Source: DAOOKJ01 sp035385585 (GTDB lineage Bacteria > Patescibacteriota > Minisyncoccia > UBA6257). From it: a DNA stretch of 64,000 nt. The DNA is taken from NCBI GenBank assembly GCA_035385585.1, contig DAOOKJ010000001.1:5299-69298 (forward strand). Reading direction: 5' to 3'. Positions 49,931-58,428 of this stretch are shown here, piece after piece. Below the pieces are notes generated by a model. That model did not search any database and had not been told where the DNA came from. It worked only from the letters and a program-made list of their open reading frames with translations. The position numbers were made by a program, and so were the translations under genes. The number at the start of each line of letters is the position of its first letter. The stretch's first letter is position 1.

Positions 49931-49954
49931 AAGAGTCTTAAAAGGCTCTTTTTT
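49931..49954 (+). promoter_or_regulatory. Terminator-like hairpin at +1 of the LysM/M23 transcript
   Basis: AAGAGTC (49931-49937) pairs with GGCTCTT (49944-49950) with one G-U pair and loop TTAAAA, then Us to 49954. Its core TCTTAAAAGG nearly repeats that of the tRNA-Gly leader hairpin (TCTTAAAGG). Confidence 0.6.
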
Positions 49955-50066
49955 ATTAAAGTATACTATTCCTACTCTTAGAAAACAACTTAAAAAACGT
50001 CAAATTTTAATAGTTTTTTTAGTTTTTATTTTAGCGAAATTTTATTGGGCACTTAAAGCCCTTACT

Positions 50067-51188
50067 TTGTATTTAAGAAGCCGATTTGGGATTTTAGAAA
50101 AACAAAAAGTCCTTCCGCCTTATTTAGGGGAGGGGTTAATTATTTTAGTTCTTGTTTTTTTGGTTATTAATAATAACTATTTAAACAAATCGGCAATCTT
50201 TTCTAAACAAAGTGGATTCGAGGAAAGAATCAAAGAGTCAAATATATTTGTTGAAGGTTCAAATAATCTGTTTTCCAAAACTGCTTACGCTTTTTTTGAC
50301 GTCATGAAAGTTGACGGCAATCAAATTACCTTATCTGAATTTGAAAAAGAGATTAGCGAGGAAAAAAATTACTATTTTGTAATTGAAAATTCTGCTTTAT
50401 ATGCCAATAATTCGCCTTTTGGTTTTTATCTACCCTCTATAAATAGACATGGAATTATTAAATATTTAGTGAAAGAAGGAGATACTTTAGGAAAAATTGC
50501 CGCTGATTTTGGTGTTAGTTTAAATACAGTTATTTGGGCAAATAATTTGAAATCAAACGCCGTAATAAAACCAAATCAAGAACTTGTTATTTTACCCGTT
50601 TCCGGAGTTTTACATAAAGTTAAAAAAGGCGAAACCCTGTTTTCAATTGCTAAAAAATATAAAGCAGATTTAAATGAAATTATCGCTTTTAATAATTTAG
50701 ACAATAATAAAAAAGCAATAATTATCGGTCAGGAATTAATTATTCCCAATGGAAGTTTAACTACAACTAATGTTTCTTCTGTTTCTTCTGTTAGCGGCCT
50801 GAAGCCGATGACAGAAGATACCAGTAATTGGCCGGAATATAAAAATTATTATGCTTATCCGACAAGTGGCGGTTGGAACAAAGGTGTTCTTCATTATTAT
50901 AATGCGGTTGATATTATTAATTCTTGTGGTTCGCCTATTTATGCTTCAAATGAAGGGATGGTTAGTGAAAGCAGATGGAACAATTTAGGTTATGGCAATA
51001 TAATAAAGATTCAGCATTTAAATGGCACTTTGACTGTCTATGGTCATTTAAGTGAACTTTTAGTAAAAGAAGGACAACAGGTGGCGCAAGGACAATTAAT
51101 AGGAAGAATGGGTAATACCGGTAATGCCAACGGTTGTCATTTACATTTTGAAGTCCGGGGAGCAAAAAATCCGTTTGTTTTGAAATAA
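50067..51188 (+). CDS. LysM-M23 peptidoglycan endopeptidase
   Basis: The 373-residue protein has a membrane helix (GLIILVLVFLVINNN, about 24-38), two LysM repeats (about 130-175 and 180-228; VKEGDTLGKIAADFGV, VKKGETLFSIAKKY) and a C-terminal M23 domain. The M23 domain has YGHLSEL and GCHLHFEVRG. The usual first zinc motif HxxxD reads YNAVD, with a His two residues earlier (LHYYNAVD). TTG at 50067 is the first conventional start codon, but the frame is open from 49923 and encodes another hydrophobic stretch (QILIVFLVFILAKFYW). Translation may therefore begin upstream, for example at ATT 49968. It likely cuts peptide crosslinks for growth or secretion. Confidence 0.85.
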   Translation: MYLRSRFGILEKQKVLPPYLGEGLIILVLVFLVINNNYLNKSAIFSKQSGFEERIKESNIFVEGSNNLFSKTAYAFFDVMKVDGNQITLSEFEKEISEEKNYYFVIENSALYANNSPFGFYLPSINRHGIIKYLVKEGDTLGKIAADFGVSLNTVIWANNLKSNAVIKPNQELVILPVSGVLHKVKKGETLFSIAKKYKADLNEIIAFNNLDNNKKAIIIGQELIIPNGSLTTTNVSSVSSVSGLKPMTEDTSNWPEYKNYYAYPTSGGWNKGVLHYYNAVDIINSCGSPIYASNEGMVSESRWNNLGYGNIIKIQHLNGTLTVYGHLSELLVKEGQQVAQGQLIGRMGNTGNANGCHLHFEVRGAKNPFVLK

Positions 51189-51196
51189 GAAGATTC

Positions 51197-52765
51197 CTAT
51201 TCATTGATTTTCAGTTCCATTTTGTATCTTAATGCTTCGGCTAAATGCTCATATCTTATTTTTTCTGAGTTGTCCAAATCAGCAATCGTCCGGCTGATTT
51301 TTAGTAATCGGTGATATGAGCGAGCGGATAAAGTATATTTATCAACTGCTTTTTTAAGAAGGGCTTCTGATTCTTTATCTAACTGGCAAAATGTTTCTAT
51401 TTCAGAAATTCCCATTTCCGCATTAGTAAAAATATTTCTTTTTTGTTTTTGAACGATTATTTTAAAACGTTCTTTTTGCAGGTCGCGGCACTGATTAATC
51501 TTTTGTTTGATTTCAAAAAAATTATTAGTTGAAGGTTTGTTTTTCATTTCTTCAAAGGAAAGGCGATTAACTTCAATAATTAAATCAATTCTGTCTAGAA
51601 GAGGACCGGAAATTTTTTTCCGATAGCGAATAATATCAGCGGCGGAGCAAGTGCACTCTTTTTTTGGGTCGCCAAAGTACCCGCAAGGGCAAGGATTCAT
51701 CGCTGCAATCAGAATAAATTTTGCCGGAAAAACTATTCGGCCTTTGGCTCGAGAGATAGAAACTGTTCCTTCTTCCAGCGGTTGCCTTAGACTTTCTAAA
51801 ACATCGCGCCGAAATTCGGGTAATTCGTCCAGAAACAAAACTCCGCGATGAGAGAGGGTAATTTCTCCTGGTTTTGGCCAGGTGCCGCCGCCGACAATAG
51901 CGGCTAAAGAAGAAGAATGGTGAGGGTTGCGAAACGGCCTTTTTGTGATTAAAAACTGATTATTGTTTAAAAGGCCGCTGATACTGTAAATTTTTGTTAC
52001 TTCGATTGATTCTTCAAAAGAAAGTTTTGGCAAAAGGCTTAGAAATGCTTTGGCTAAAAGAGTTTTACCAGCGCCTGGGGGCCCAATCATAAGCAAATTA
52101 TGTCCGCCAGCAGCAGAGACAGTTAAGGCTCTTTTAGCAAACTCTTGGCCATGAATTTGGCTGAACTCGGCTGGTATTGTATTTTGATTTTCTTGGAATT
52201 TTTGAGTTTCAAGAGAATTTTTATGATTATCGCTTAAAGTCAATTTTCCTTCTAAAAAAGCAATCGCTTCTTTTAAATTATTTAAGCCGACAATTTTTAA
52301 ATTTTTTACGCCGGCTAAAGCCTCGGAAGCATTTTCTTTTGGCAAAACTAAATATTTAAAATTATTTTCCTCAGCCCACAAAGCAATTGGCAAAACCCCA
52401 ATCACGGGTTTTAGATTCCCCTCTAAATCAAGTTCGCCAATAAAAATTTTATTTTCAAAATTAAAAGGAGGAATTTGGCCAGAAGCCAGAAGATAACCAA
52501 TAGCAATTGACAAGTCATAATAAGAGCCAAATTTTTTTAAGTCAGCTGGCCCTAAATTAATAGTAATTTTTTTATTTGCCCTTAAAGGAGATTTGGCGCC
52601 AATATTTTTTATAGCGGCTGAGACTCGTTGTTTTGCTTCTAAAACTGCTGTATCCGGCAGGCCGACAATATTAAAGGAATGAAGTCCGTCTGAGACATCG
52701 ACTTCAACCTCAACCTTAGAAATTTCTAAACAAAAAACAGCGGCTGAATAAAGTTTTGCTAACAT
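51197..52765 (-). CDS. comM: YifB/ComM-family Mg-chelatase-like AAA+ ATPase
   Basis: The 522-residue protein starts with the family-specific KLYSAAVFCLEISKVEVEVD and VGLPDTAVLEAKQRV. It has Walker A GPPGAGKTLLAKA, Walker B LFLDELPEF, a zinc-type loop CPCGYFGDPKKECTCS and the C-terminal domain YTLSARSYHRLLKISRTIADL (short: SARSYHRLLKI). ComM is a hexameric helicase that drives branch migration during natural transformation. Its presence fits DNA uptake in CPR cells. Confidence 0.93.
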   Translation of the reverse strand: MLAKLYSAAVFCLEISKVEVEVDVSDGLHSFNIVGLPDTAVLEAKQRVSAAIKNIGAKSPLRANKKITINLGPADLKKFGSYYDLSIAIGYLLASGQIPPFNFENKIFIGELDLEGNLKPVIGVLPIALWAEENNFKYLVLPKENASEALAGVKNLKIVGLNNLKEAIAFLEGKLTLSDNHKNSLETQKFQENQNTIPAEFSQIHGQEFAKRALTVSAAGGHNLLMIGPPGAGKTLLAKAFLSLLPKLSFEESIEVTKIYSISGLLNNNQFLITKRPFRNPHHSSSLAAIVGGGTWPKPGEITLSHRGVLFLDELPEFRRDVLESLRQPLEEGTVSISRAKGRIVFPAKFILIAAMNPCPCGYFGDPKKECTCSAADIIRYRKKISGPLLDRIDLIIEVNRLSFEEMKNKPSTNNFFEIKQKINQCRDLQKERFKIIVQKQKRNIFTNAEMGISEIETFCQLDKESEALLKKAVDKYTLSARSYHRLLKISRTIADLDNSEKIRYEHLAEALRYKMELKINE

Positions 52766-52799
52766 ATTTCCCCGCTGTTTTTTAAATTTTTAAATTTTT

Positions 52800-53174
52800 C
52801 TATTTTTTGGCTGAACAACTAATACAGGTTCTGGCTGCGGGATTAACTTTTAATCTGGCAGTCTCAATCTCTTTGCCGCATTTCTCGCATTTGCCAAAAC
52901 TACTTTCGTTAGTTTTGATTTTATTTAGAGCCTCAGTAACATCTTTAAGCCGGAGTTCTAAAGCGTATTCTAAAGCCAGAAGATTCTCGTAAGTATAGAC
53001 TTCTTGAGCGCTTTCATCCGGGGCTGAGGTATGGACCCCCAAATCAGGAAAACGGGTATCATAATCCCCCTCCACCTTTTTATCTTTATCTGCAAACTTT
53101 AAAAGCTCTTTTTCCAAAAGAGCCTTTTCTTTCTCTAACTTCTTTTTTAATTCTTTTAAAATCTCTTTGTCCAT
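52800..53174 (-). CDS. DksA/TraR-family C4 zinc finger protein
   Basis: The 124-residue protein has a coiled-coil start (KKKLEKEKALLEKELLKF) and a four-Cys finger: CEKCGKEIE and RTCISC. DksA-like proteins enter the RNA polymerase secondary channel and tune initiation, often with ppGpp. The coiled-coil tip DxxDxA is not clear. The start is supported by a strong AGGAGGT (minus strand, 53187-53181) six nt before ATG. It is the first gene on this strand before the comM-like gene, 34 nt away. Confidence 0.88.
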   Translation of the reverse strand: MDKEILKELKKKLEKEKALLEKELLKFADKDKKVEGDYDTRFPDLGVHTSAPDESAQEVYTYENLLALEYALELRLKDVTEALNKIKTNESSFGKCEKCGKEIETARLKVNPAARTCISCSAKK

Positions 53175-53267
53175 ATCTTAACCTCCTTCAAATATTAGAG
53201 GGAAAACTAAAAAAAGTCAACCCTTCACTTGCTAATTTAAAGTTATTCTGGTAAAATTTTAAAAATT

Positions 53268-53339
53268 GCGGGTGTCGTATAGTGGTTATTATGCGACCTT
53301 GCCAAGGTCGAGACGGCGGTTCGATTCCGCTCTCCCGCT
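53268..53339 (+). tRNA. tRNA-Gly (anticodon GCC)
   Basis: Anticodon loop TTGCCAA, T-loop TTCGATT and discriminator U are regular. The acceptor GCGGGTG/CTCCCGC has a U-U mismatch at 6-67. CCA is not encoded. It is immediately followed by a terminator. Confidence 0.93.
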
Positions 53340-53347
53340 CTAAAAAG

Positions 53348-53380
53348 ATAACCCCTGTTTTAAAAAGGGGTTATTTTTTT
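53348..53380. terminator. Bidirectional intrinsic terminator
   Basis: ATAACCCCT (53348-53356) pairs with AGGGGTTAT (53366-53374), followed by T residues to 53380. It serves tRNA-Gly on the plus strand and the small minus-strand gene, whose stop codon (53371-53373) lies inside the stem. Confidence 0.88.
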
Positions 53381-53625
53381 ATTTCTTCTAATATTTTTTT
53401 CGTTTCTTCAACTATCAAACTGTCTAAATCTTTTAAATATTCTTTCAAAAAATTTTCTTTTGCTTTGTTGTTGTCTAAAGAGAAAATTTTTGCCATCAGT
53501 GCCTTTTTTTCTTCATCTAAATTTTGATAAGCCCTTGAAAGAGCCCGCTCCAGAATTACATCATATAAAGCCTTAACTATTTCTTGTAATTCTGGAGGAA
53601 AAAGTTTTAAAAAATTTTGATCCAT
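53371..53625 (-). CDS. Small uncharacterised helical protein
   Basis: The 84-residue soluble protein is predicted to be nearly all helical and charged (DEEKKALMAKIFSLDNNKAK, EETKKILEEIKK). I do not recognise a family. It lies 39 nt downstream of the gene at 53665-54849 on the same strand and ends within a terminator, so it is the last gene of that unit. Codon use and the terminator support it as a real gene. Confidence 0.65.
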   Translation of the reverse strand: MDQNFLKLFPPELQEIVKALYDVILERALSRAYQNLDEEKKALMAKIFSLDNNKAKENFLKEYLKDLDSLIVEETKKILEEIKK

Positions 53626-53664
53626 TTTACATAGTTATTGTTTTTAATTTTGGGTTAAATATTT

Positions 53665-54849
53665 TTATTTTTTGCCAACTGAAGCACCGCTTATTTTGTC
53701 CAGGAGCAGAAACGATAAGAGAGCAAATAGAATAGAGAGTGTTCCAATGCCAACAGATGTTGCCCAGCCTCCAGTTTTAGCAGTTTCCATTGCTTTATTT
53801 AACCAGGGGTATTTTTTTTCTAGGTTTTCTGCTTTTTCTTGGTTTTCTTTGGAAGAAAGGAAATTTTGGATTGCCCCTATTTTTTCTATAAGTTTGGGGT
53901 CTTTTAATGTTTCCTGCATTGCTTTTTGAAAATCAGGATTGTTTATTAGTTCACTTGCTTCTTTTAAAAATTCTCCTGCTAATTGTGGTTTCTCTTTTAA
54001 TAATTTTTCAAAATCCATCTCGTCCTTACCAAAATATTTTTCTTTTATTTCTTTAAGTCGCTCTTCAACTGGTTTAGGTGTTTTTTCGGCTATTTCTTGA
54101 AAAGAGGGATATTTCTGGGCCATTTTGTTTAATGTTTCCTCTCTTTTACTCTCTTCCATATTTTTTATCTCAAGTAATTCTGAAAATAATTTTTGTTTTT
54201 CTTCTTTATCTAGAATAGGCTGGGCATTAGATTGGACATCGATTAACTTGTCCTTTATAGTCTCTATTTTTACTCCGCGGATGAATAAAGTTTTTGCCAC
54301 TTCAGTTGTAGCAGATTTGTCTAGAGAGGGGATTTTATTTTTTTCAAGGTCATCAGGGTTAAATTTATTTTTAATGAGCTCCTGGATCCGACTTCGCTTA
54401 ATTAAATGTTCTTGAATAAATTTTTGAATGTTTTCAGTTTCTTGGTCAACCTCATTGTTTGACTTATCAATGTTATAGGCCATTATGAAAGATACCTCTC
54501 TACTGAGTTTTTCATATTCATAAGCTTCTTCTGTCTTAGGGTCATCAGGGTTAGACAGATGAGGAATTAATTGTTCGTATGAGTTTAGGGCCTTGGTCAG
54601 GAGCTCATAATTATCAACATAACCAATTTTGGCGCATTGGCGAATAACTGCCGGATATTGTTTTTTTTGCTCTTCCTCGTTTAGATTTTCGATTATTGCC
54701 AAACGTTCATTTAATTCATTTAATAATTCATTCTCGATATTCACCAATTCTGCTGCTTCTTCATAAGAAGAAGCTTCTCTTTTATTGATTTTTTCTTTCA
54801 TTCTAGAGGCTTCCTCCCACGCCTCGTCTTCACTATATGGTTTTTCCAT
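53665..54849 (-). CDS. Uncharacterised tail-anchored helical protein
   Basis: The 394-residue protein is highly charged and helical over about 1-355, with frequent Glu/Lys coiled-coil-like segments. It ends with one hydrophobic helix (about 366-386, SVGIGTLSILFALLSFLLLD) and a short tail, a C-terminal membrane anchor. No enzymatic motif is seen. It begins 34 nt after clpP and is followed by the small helical gene. Possibly a membrane-attached adaptor or scaffold; this is only inference from topology. Confidence 0.7.
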   Translation of the reverse strand: MEKPYSEDEAWEEASRMKEKINKREASSYEEAAELVNIENELLNELNERLAIIENLNEEEQKKQYPAVIRQCAKIGYVDNYELLTKALNSYEQLIPHLSNPDDPKTEEAYEYEKLSREVSFIMAYNIDKSNNEVDQETENIQKFIQEHLIKRSRIQELIKNKFNPDDLEKNKIPSLDKSATTEVAKTLFIRGVKIETIKDKLIDVQSNAQPILDKEEKQKLFSELLEIKNMEESKREETLNKMAQKYPSFQEIAEKTPKPVEERLKEIKEKYFGKDEMDFEKLLKEKPQLAGEFLKEASELINNPDFQKAMQETLKDPKLIEKIGAIQNFLSSKENQEKAENLEKKYPWLNKAMETAKTGGWATSVGIGTLSILFALLSFLLLDKISGASVGKK

Positions 54850-54883
54850 AGTTATATTTCTACTGACCTTTTTTATTTACTCT

Positions 54884-55513
54884 TTATTTTCTCACTTTTA
54901 TTATTTCATCAACCAAACCGTATTTTTTTGCCTCTTCCGGAGTGAGCCAGAAATCTCGGTCTGTATCTTTTTCCACTTTAGAAATTGGTTGAGAAGTATG
55001 TTTTGCTAAAATTTGATTTAACTGGGTTTTGACTCTGACAATTTGTTTGGCTGCAATTTCTACGTCTTTCGCTTGACCTTCCGCTCCTCCCATTACCTGA
55101 TGAAGCAAAATTTCCGAATTAGGCAAAGCATATCTCTTTCCTTTTTTGCCAGCAGCTAGGATAACTGCGGCTCCTGAAGCAGCCATTCCCATACAAAAAG
55201 TCGCCACATCTGGTTTTACATATTGCATGGTGTCATAAATTGCCAACGTCGCAGTCACTGAACCACCGGGAGAATTAATGTATAAAAGAATATCTTTTTT
55301 TGGATTTTCATGTTCTAAAAAAAGAAGTTGAGCAATAATAGTATTAGCCAAACCATCACTAATCGGACCGCCTAAAAAAATAATCCTTTCTTTTAAAAGT
55401 CGTGAATAAATGTCATAAGCCCTTTCTCCCATTGGCGATTTTTCAATGACCATTGGAATTAAAACTGAGCCTTCGGAGGTTTCACTGACAAAATTGTTTG
55501 AAAATTTGACCAT
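54884..55513 (-). CDS. clpP: ATP-dependent Clp protease proteolytic subunit
   Basis: The 209-residue peptidase has normal length. The catalytic triad is visible: Ser in MGMAASGAAVIL, His in SEILLHQVMGG and Asp in EKDTDRDFWLTPEEA. GGSVTATLAIYDTMQ and the N-terminal GERAYDIYSRLLKERIIFL (short part) match ClpP. It forms the proteolytic chamber used with ClpX or ClpA-type unfoldases, which are not in the window. It is the first gene of the leftward unit before the tail-anchored protein. Confidence 0.97.
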   Translation of the reverse strand: MVKFSNNFVSETSEGSVLIPMVIEKSPMGERAYDIYSRLLKERIIFLGGPISDGLANTIIAQLLFLEHENPKKDILLYINSPGGSVTATLAIYDTMQYVKPDVATFCMGMAASGAAVILAAGKKGKRYALPNSEILLHQVMGGAEGQAKDVEIAAKQIVRVKTQLNQILAKHTSQPISKVEKDTDRDFWLTPEEAKKYGLVDEIIKVRK

Positions 55514-55569
55514 TTTATTAAGAAATTTTATTAAGTTCGTCTATCTAATATTAATTTTTTTTAAAAGAT

Positions 55570-55599
55570 TTGTCAAATGGAAACATTATATAGTATAAT
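55570..55599 (+). promoter_or_regulatory. Promoter of the glycosyltransferase unit
   Basis: TTGTCA (55570-55575), 18-nt spacer, perfect TATAAT (55594-55599). The leader to the ATG at 55623 is only about 16 nt. Confidence 0.65.
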
Positions 55600-55622
55600 A
55601 ATTTTAATTTTTATGGAAATTT

Positions 55623-56312
55623 ATGGAAAAAGTGTCTTTAATTATTCCTACGTATTCTAAATTTTTTTGGCTTAAGAATACAATTTTAAAATTAAAAGAA
55701 AATTTTCCTCAGGCAGAAATTATTGTTGTAGATGACGGAAGCAAGGATAAAACTTTCAAGATTCAAGAAATTTTTGGCTCTCAGATTGTTTATCTAAAAA
55801 ATGAAACCAATCAGGGCAAGGGCGAAAGTTTAAGAAAAGGTTTTAAAGTTGCTCAAGGAGATTTTTTGATTTTTACCGACGATGACTTGCCTTATGGTGT
55901 AGAAGGAATTTCAAAAATTTTAAACGAACTTGAAAAAGGAGGGGATTTGGTTATAGGGATAAGAGAGCAGTTTTACAGCGACGTTTTCTATAAAAAAATA
56001 ATGAGGCCGGTTTTGTACTGGATGAATTTTGTTTTTTTTGGTTTGAAATACCCCGATACTCAATGCGGATTAAAAGGTTTTAAAAAAGAAGTTGGTAAAA
56101 AACTTTTTAATTTGTCTTTTATTAAAGGTTTTGCCATTGATGTTGAGATTTTATATCTGGCAAAAAAATTTAATTTTAAAGTTAAAGTGATCAAAGTTAA
56201 ACAGGAAGACACTGCCAGGTCAACTTTTAAAATGCCAGAAATCATTAAAATGTTTTTTGAACTTTTAAAAATTAAAATCCATCGTTATGAAATCAACATT
56301 AAAGAAAAATAG
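55623..56312 (+). CDS. Family 2 glycosyltransferase (dolichyl-phosphate sugar synthase-like)
   Basis: The 229-residue enzyme has the GT-A nucleotide-sugar motif VSLIIPTYSKFFWL, EIIVVDDGSKDKT and the metal-binding DxD region FTDDDLPYGVEG. GFAIDVEILYLAKK near the end is typical of DPM1/Alg5-like enzymes that load sugars onto polyprenyl phosphate. It lacks membrane helices. Its end overlaps the next gene by 26 nt, so the two are translationally coupled and likely work together. Confidence 0.9.
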   Translation: MEKVSLIIPTYSKFFWLKNTILKLKENFPQAEIIVVDDGSKDKTFKIQEIFGSQIVYLKNETNQGKGESLRKGFKVAQGDFLIFTDDDLPYGVEGISKILNELEKGGDLVIGIREQFYSDVFYKKIMRPVLYWMNFVFFGLKYPDTQCGLKGFKKEVGKKLFNLSFIKGFAIDVEILYLAKKFNFKVKVIKVKQEDTARSTFKMPEIIKMFFELLKIKIHRYEINIKEK

Positions 56313-58428
56313 GGGGAATTGGGCTCCTTTAATAGTTTCTTTAGTGATTTTAGGAATGGTTTATTTTTTTCTTTTGAGTAAAATCCCTTTCAATTTGGTT
56401 TTATCTAAAAATTTGGTTTCCGGAGGTGATACTGGCTCTCATAATTATATTGCTTACTATGCGAGCAAAATTTTTCCTAAATTTAAGTGGTGGTCGCCTG
56501 ATTGGTACGCCGGCTTTCCCTTTTTGTATTTTTATCCTCCCTTTTTATACTATTTAGTGGCTTTTTTCAATAAAATTCAGTTAATTCCCTGGAACATTGG
56601 TTTTAAAATTGTCACTCTCTTGGGGACTTTGCTTTTGCCGATTTTAATATATTTATGTTTACAATTCTTAGATTTTAAATATCCAATACCTCTTTTAGGT
56701 AGTGTTTTGTCTCTCTTTTATATTTTTCTAGAAAAGTTTTCAATTTATGGGGGTAATCTTCCCTCGACTTTGGCTGGAGAATTTTCTTATTCTTTAGGTT
56801 TTGGACTATTTTTTGTTTTTGCGGCTTTGCTTGTAAAAGGTAAAGAGAAGAAAAACCTTTGGCTTTTGAACTGTTTTCTTTTGGCCATAATGGTTGTGAT
56901 TCATCCTTTTTCCGTAATAATGGCGGTAATATTCGGTTTTTTTATTTTTCTTGAATCAGTATTTAGAAAAAAAGCGAAAGAAGTTTTTTTCTATCTTTTT
57001 AAAGTTTATGGTTTAGCCTTTCTTTTGAGCGCCTTTTGGTCTTTGCCTTTTTTAATGCTTTTGCCCTATACGGCAAAAATGAATTGGACAAGAATTATTA
57101 AATTGGATGAGATTTTTCCTCCGACTTTGGTTGTTTTTGAAATTATCGCAATTTTGACTATTATCTCAAGTTTATTTTTTAAAGAAAAAAGAAAAACAAT
57201 TCTGGTTTTTATTTTAATGCTGGTAGCGGCTTTAGTTCCTTATTTTGTTTTAAATAATTCAAGTATTTGGAATACCCGTTTTCTACCATTCTTTCTAATG
57301 ACAATGATTATTATTTCTGCCATTGGTTTAGGTACTGCTTATCAATTTGTTCAAAAAGAAGCAACAAAGAGAACGAAAGGAAGAAAAAACTTTAAAATTA
57401 ATATTGTTTTTTCGCTCTTTTTAATTGGTGCCTCTTATTTTTTGATTTTTGGCTATCTTAATTCTACTATTTCTTTTATTCCCTTTTGGCTAAAATGGAA
57501 TTATGAAGGTTTTGAGTCAAAAGGCGAATGGGGAAAAATCGTTGAATTAAACAAGTATCTAAAAGATCTGCCTTATGGCAGAATAATGTGGGAATATCGG
57601 GAAGAATACGATAAATTCGGCACCCCAAGAATTTTAGAGGATTTGCCAATTTGGACTGGGAAACCGACTTTTGAAGGCCTCTTAATTGAATCAGGAATGT
57701 CCAGCTATTTTCATTTTATTAATCAAGCAGAAACCACCAAAACTCCAACTTCAGCAGTAGCAGGATTTGAATATCCGCCATTTAATTTTGAAAACGGGGC
57801 AAAGCATTTAAAATTTTTCGGTGCCAATTATTTTGTTGCCTATACCAAAGATATTAAAGATTTATCGGAGCAATATTTTGAAAAATTAAAAGATATTAAT
57901 GATTTTACAGTTTACAGTATTCCTGATTCAGAAATGGTTGAGGTTTTAAAAGAAATTGATTTAAAACCAAAAACCAAAGATTGGATAGACAAGTCAATTT
58001 CTTGGTATAAGAAAATGGATCTTGAAAAACCGATAGTTTTCTACCAAAATCGTAAAGAGTTTGAAACAATTAAAAACTCTATTAAAAAAACTGAACCAAT
58101 AGAAGGCTCAGTTGAAGTAATTTTGACTTCAGATGATAGTTTAACTTTTACCACCCAGAATTTAGGCCAACCCCACTTAGTTAAAATTAGTTATTTCCCC
58201 GGCTTCAAAGTAACCGGCGCTAAAGGCCCATTTTTAGTCAGCCCCTCGTTTATGATGGTTATTCCTTTTCAAAATGAAGTGACTCTGAAATATGGATATA
58301 ATTTATGGGACAAAATTGGTTTGGCTCTCTCGTTAATATCAAGTATTTATTTACTCTATAAATTGCTTAATTTGAGTTTGATTGATTTTCTAAAAAGACG
58401 AAAACTTTCTCATTTTGAATCAAATTAA
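56287..58428 (+). CDS. Large polytopic membrane protein, GT-C-like (6-pyruvoyl-tetrahydropterin-synthase-related membrane family)
   Basis: The 713-residue protein has about ten hydrophobic helices up to residue 410, an external domain (about 410-670) and one last helix. Between the first helices it carries SGGDTGSHNYIAYYASKIFP and FPFLYFYPPFLYYLVAFF, the pattern of a GT-C-type oligosaccharyl or lipid-sugar transferase. A metal-binding Asp after helix 1 (GGDTGSH) fits. Coupling to the dolichyl-phosphate-like synthase suggests it uses the lipid-linked sugar. Its 3' end overlaps the convergent trigger factor gene by 62 nt. Confidence 0.8.
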   Translation: MKSTLKKNRGNWAPLIVSLVILGMVYFFLLSKIPFNLVLSKNLVSGGDTGSHNYIAYYASKIFPKFKWWSPDWYAGFPFLYFYPPFLYYLVAFFNKIQLIPWNIGFKIVTLLGTLLLPILIYLCLQFLDFKYPIPLLGSVLSLFYIFLEKFSIYGGNLPSTLAGEFSYSLGFGLFFVFAALLVKGKEKKNLWLLNCFLLAIMVVIHPFSVIMAVIFGFFIFLESVFRKKAKEVFFYLFKVYGLAFLLSAFWSLPFLMLLPYTAKMNWTRIIKLDEIFPPTLVVFEIIAILTIISSLFFKEKRKTILVFILMLVAALVPYFVLNNSSIWNTRFLPFFLMTMIIISAIGLGTAYQFVQKEATKRTKGRKNFKINIVFSLFLIGASYFLIFGYLNSTISFIPFWLKWNYEGFESKGEWGKIVELNKYLKDLPYGRIMWEYREEYDKFGTPRILEDLPIWTGKPTFEGLLIESGMSSYFHFINQAETTKTPTSAVAGFEYPPFNFENGAKHLKFFGANYFVAYTKDIKDLSEQYFEKLKDINDFTVYSIPDSEMVEVLKEIDLKPKTKDWIDKSISWYKKMDLEKPIVFYQNRKEFETIKNSIKKTEPIEGSVEVILTSDDSLTFTTQNLGQPHLVKISYFPGFKVTGAKGPFLVSPSFMMVIPFQNEVTLKYGYNLWDKIGLALSLISSIYLLYKLLNLSLIDFLKRRKLSHFESN

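Noticed and set aside
55613..55622. Earlier ATG for the glycosyltransferase
   Set aside because: The ATG at 55613 is out of frame with the gene; ATG 55623 gives the normal GT2 start.
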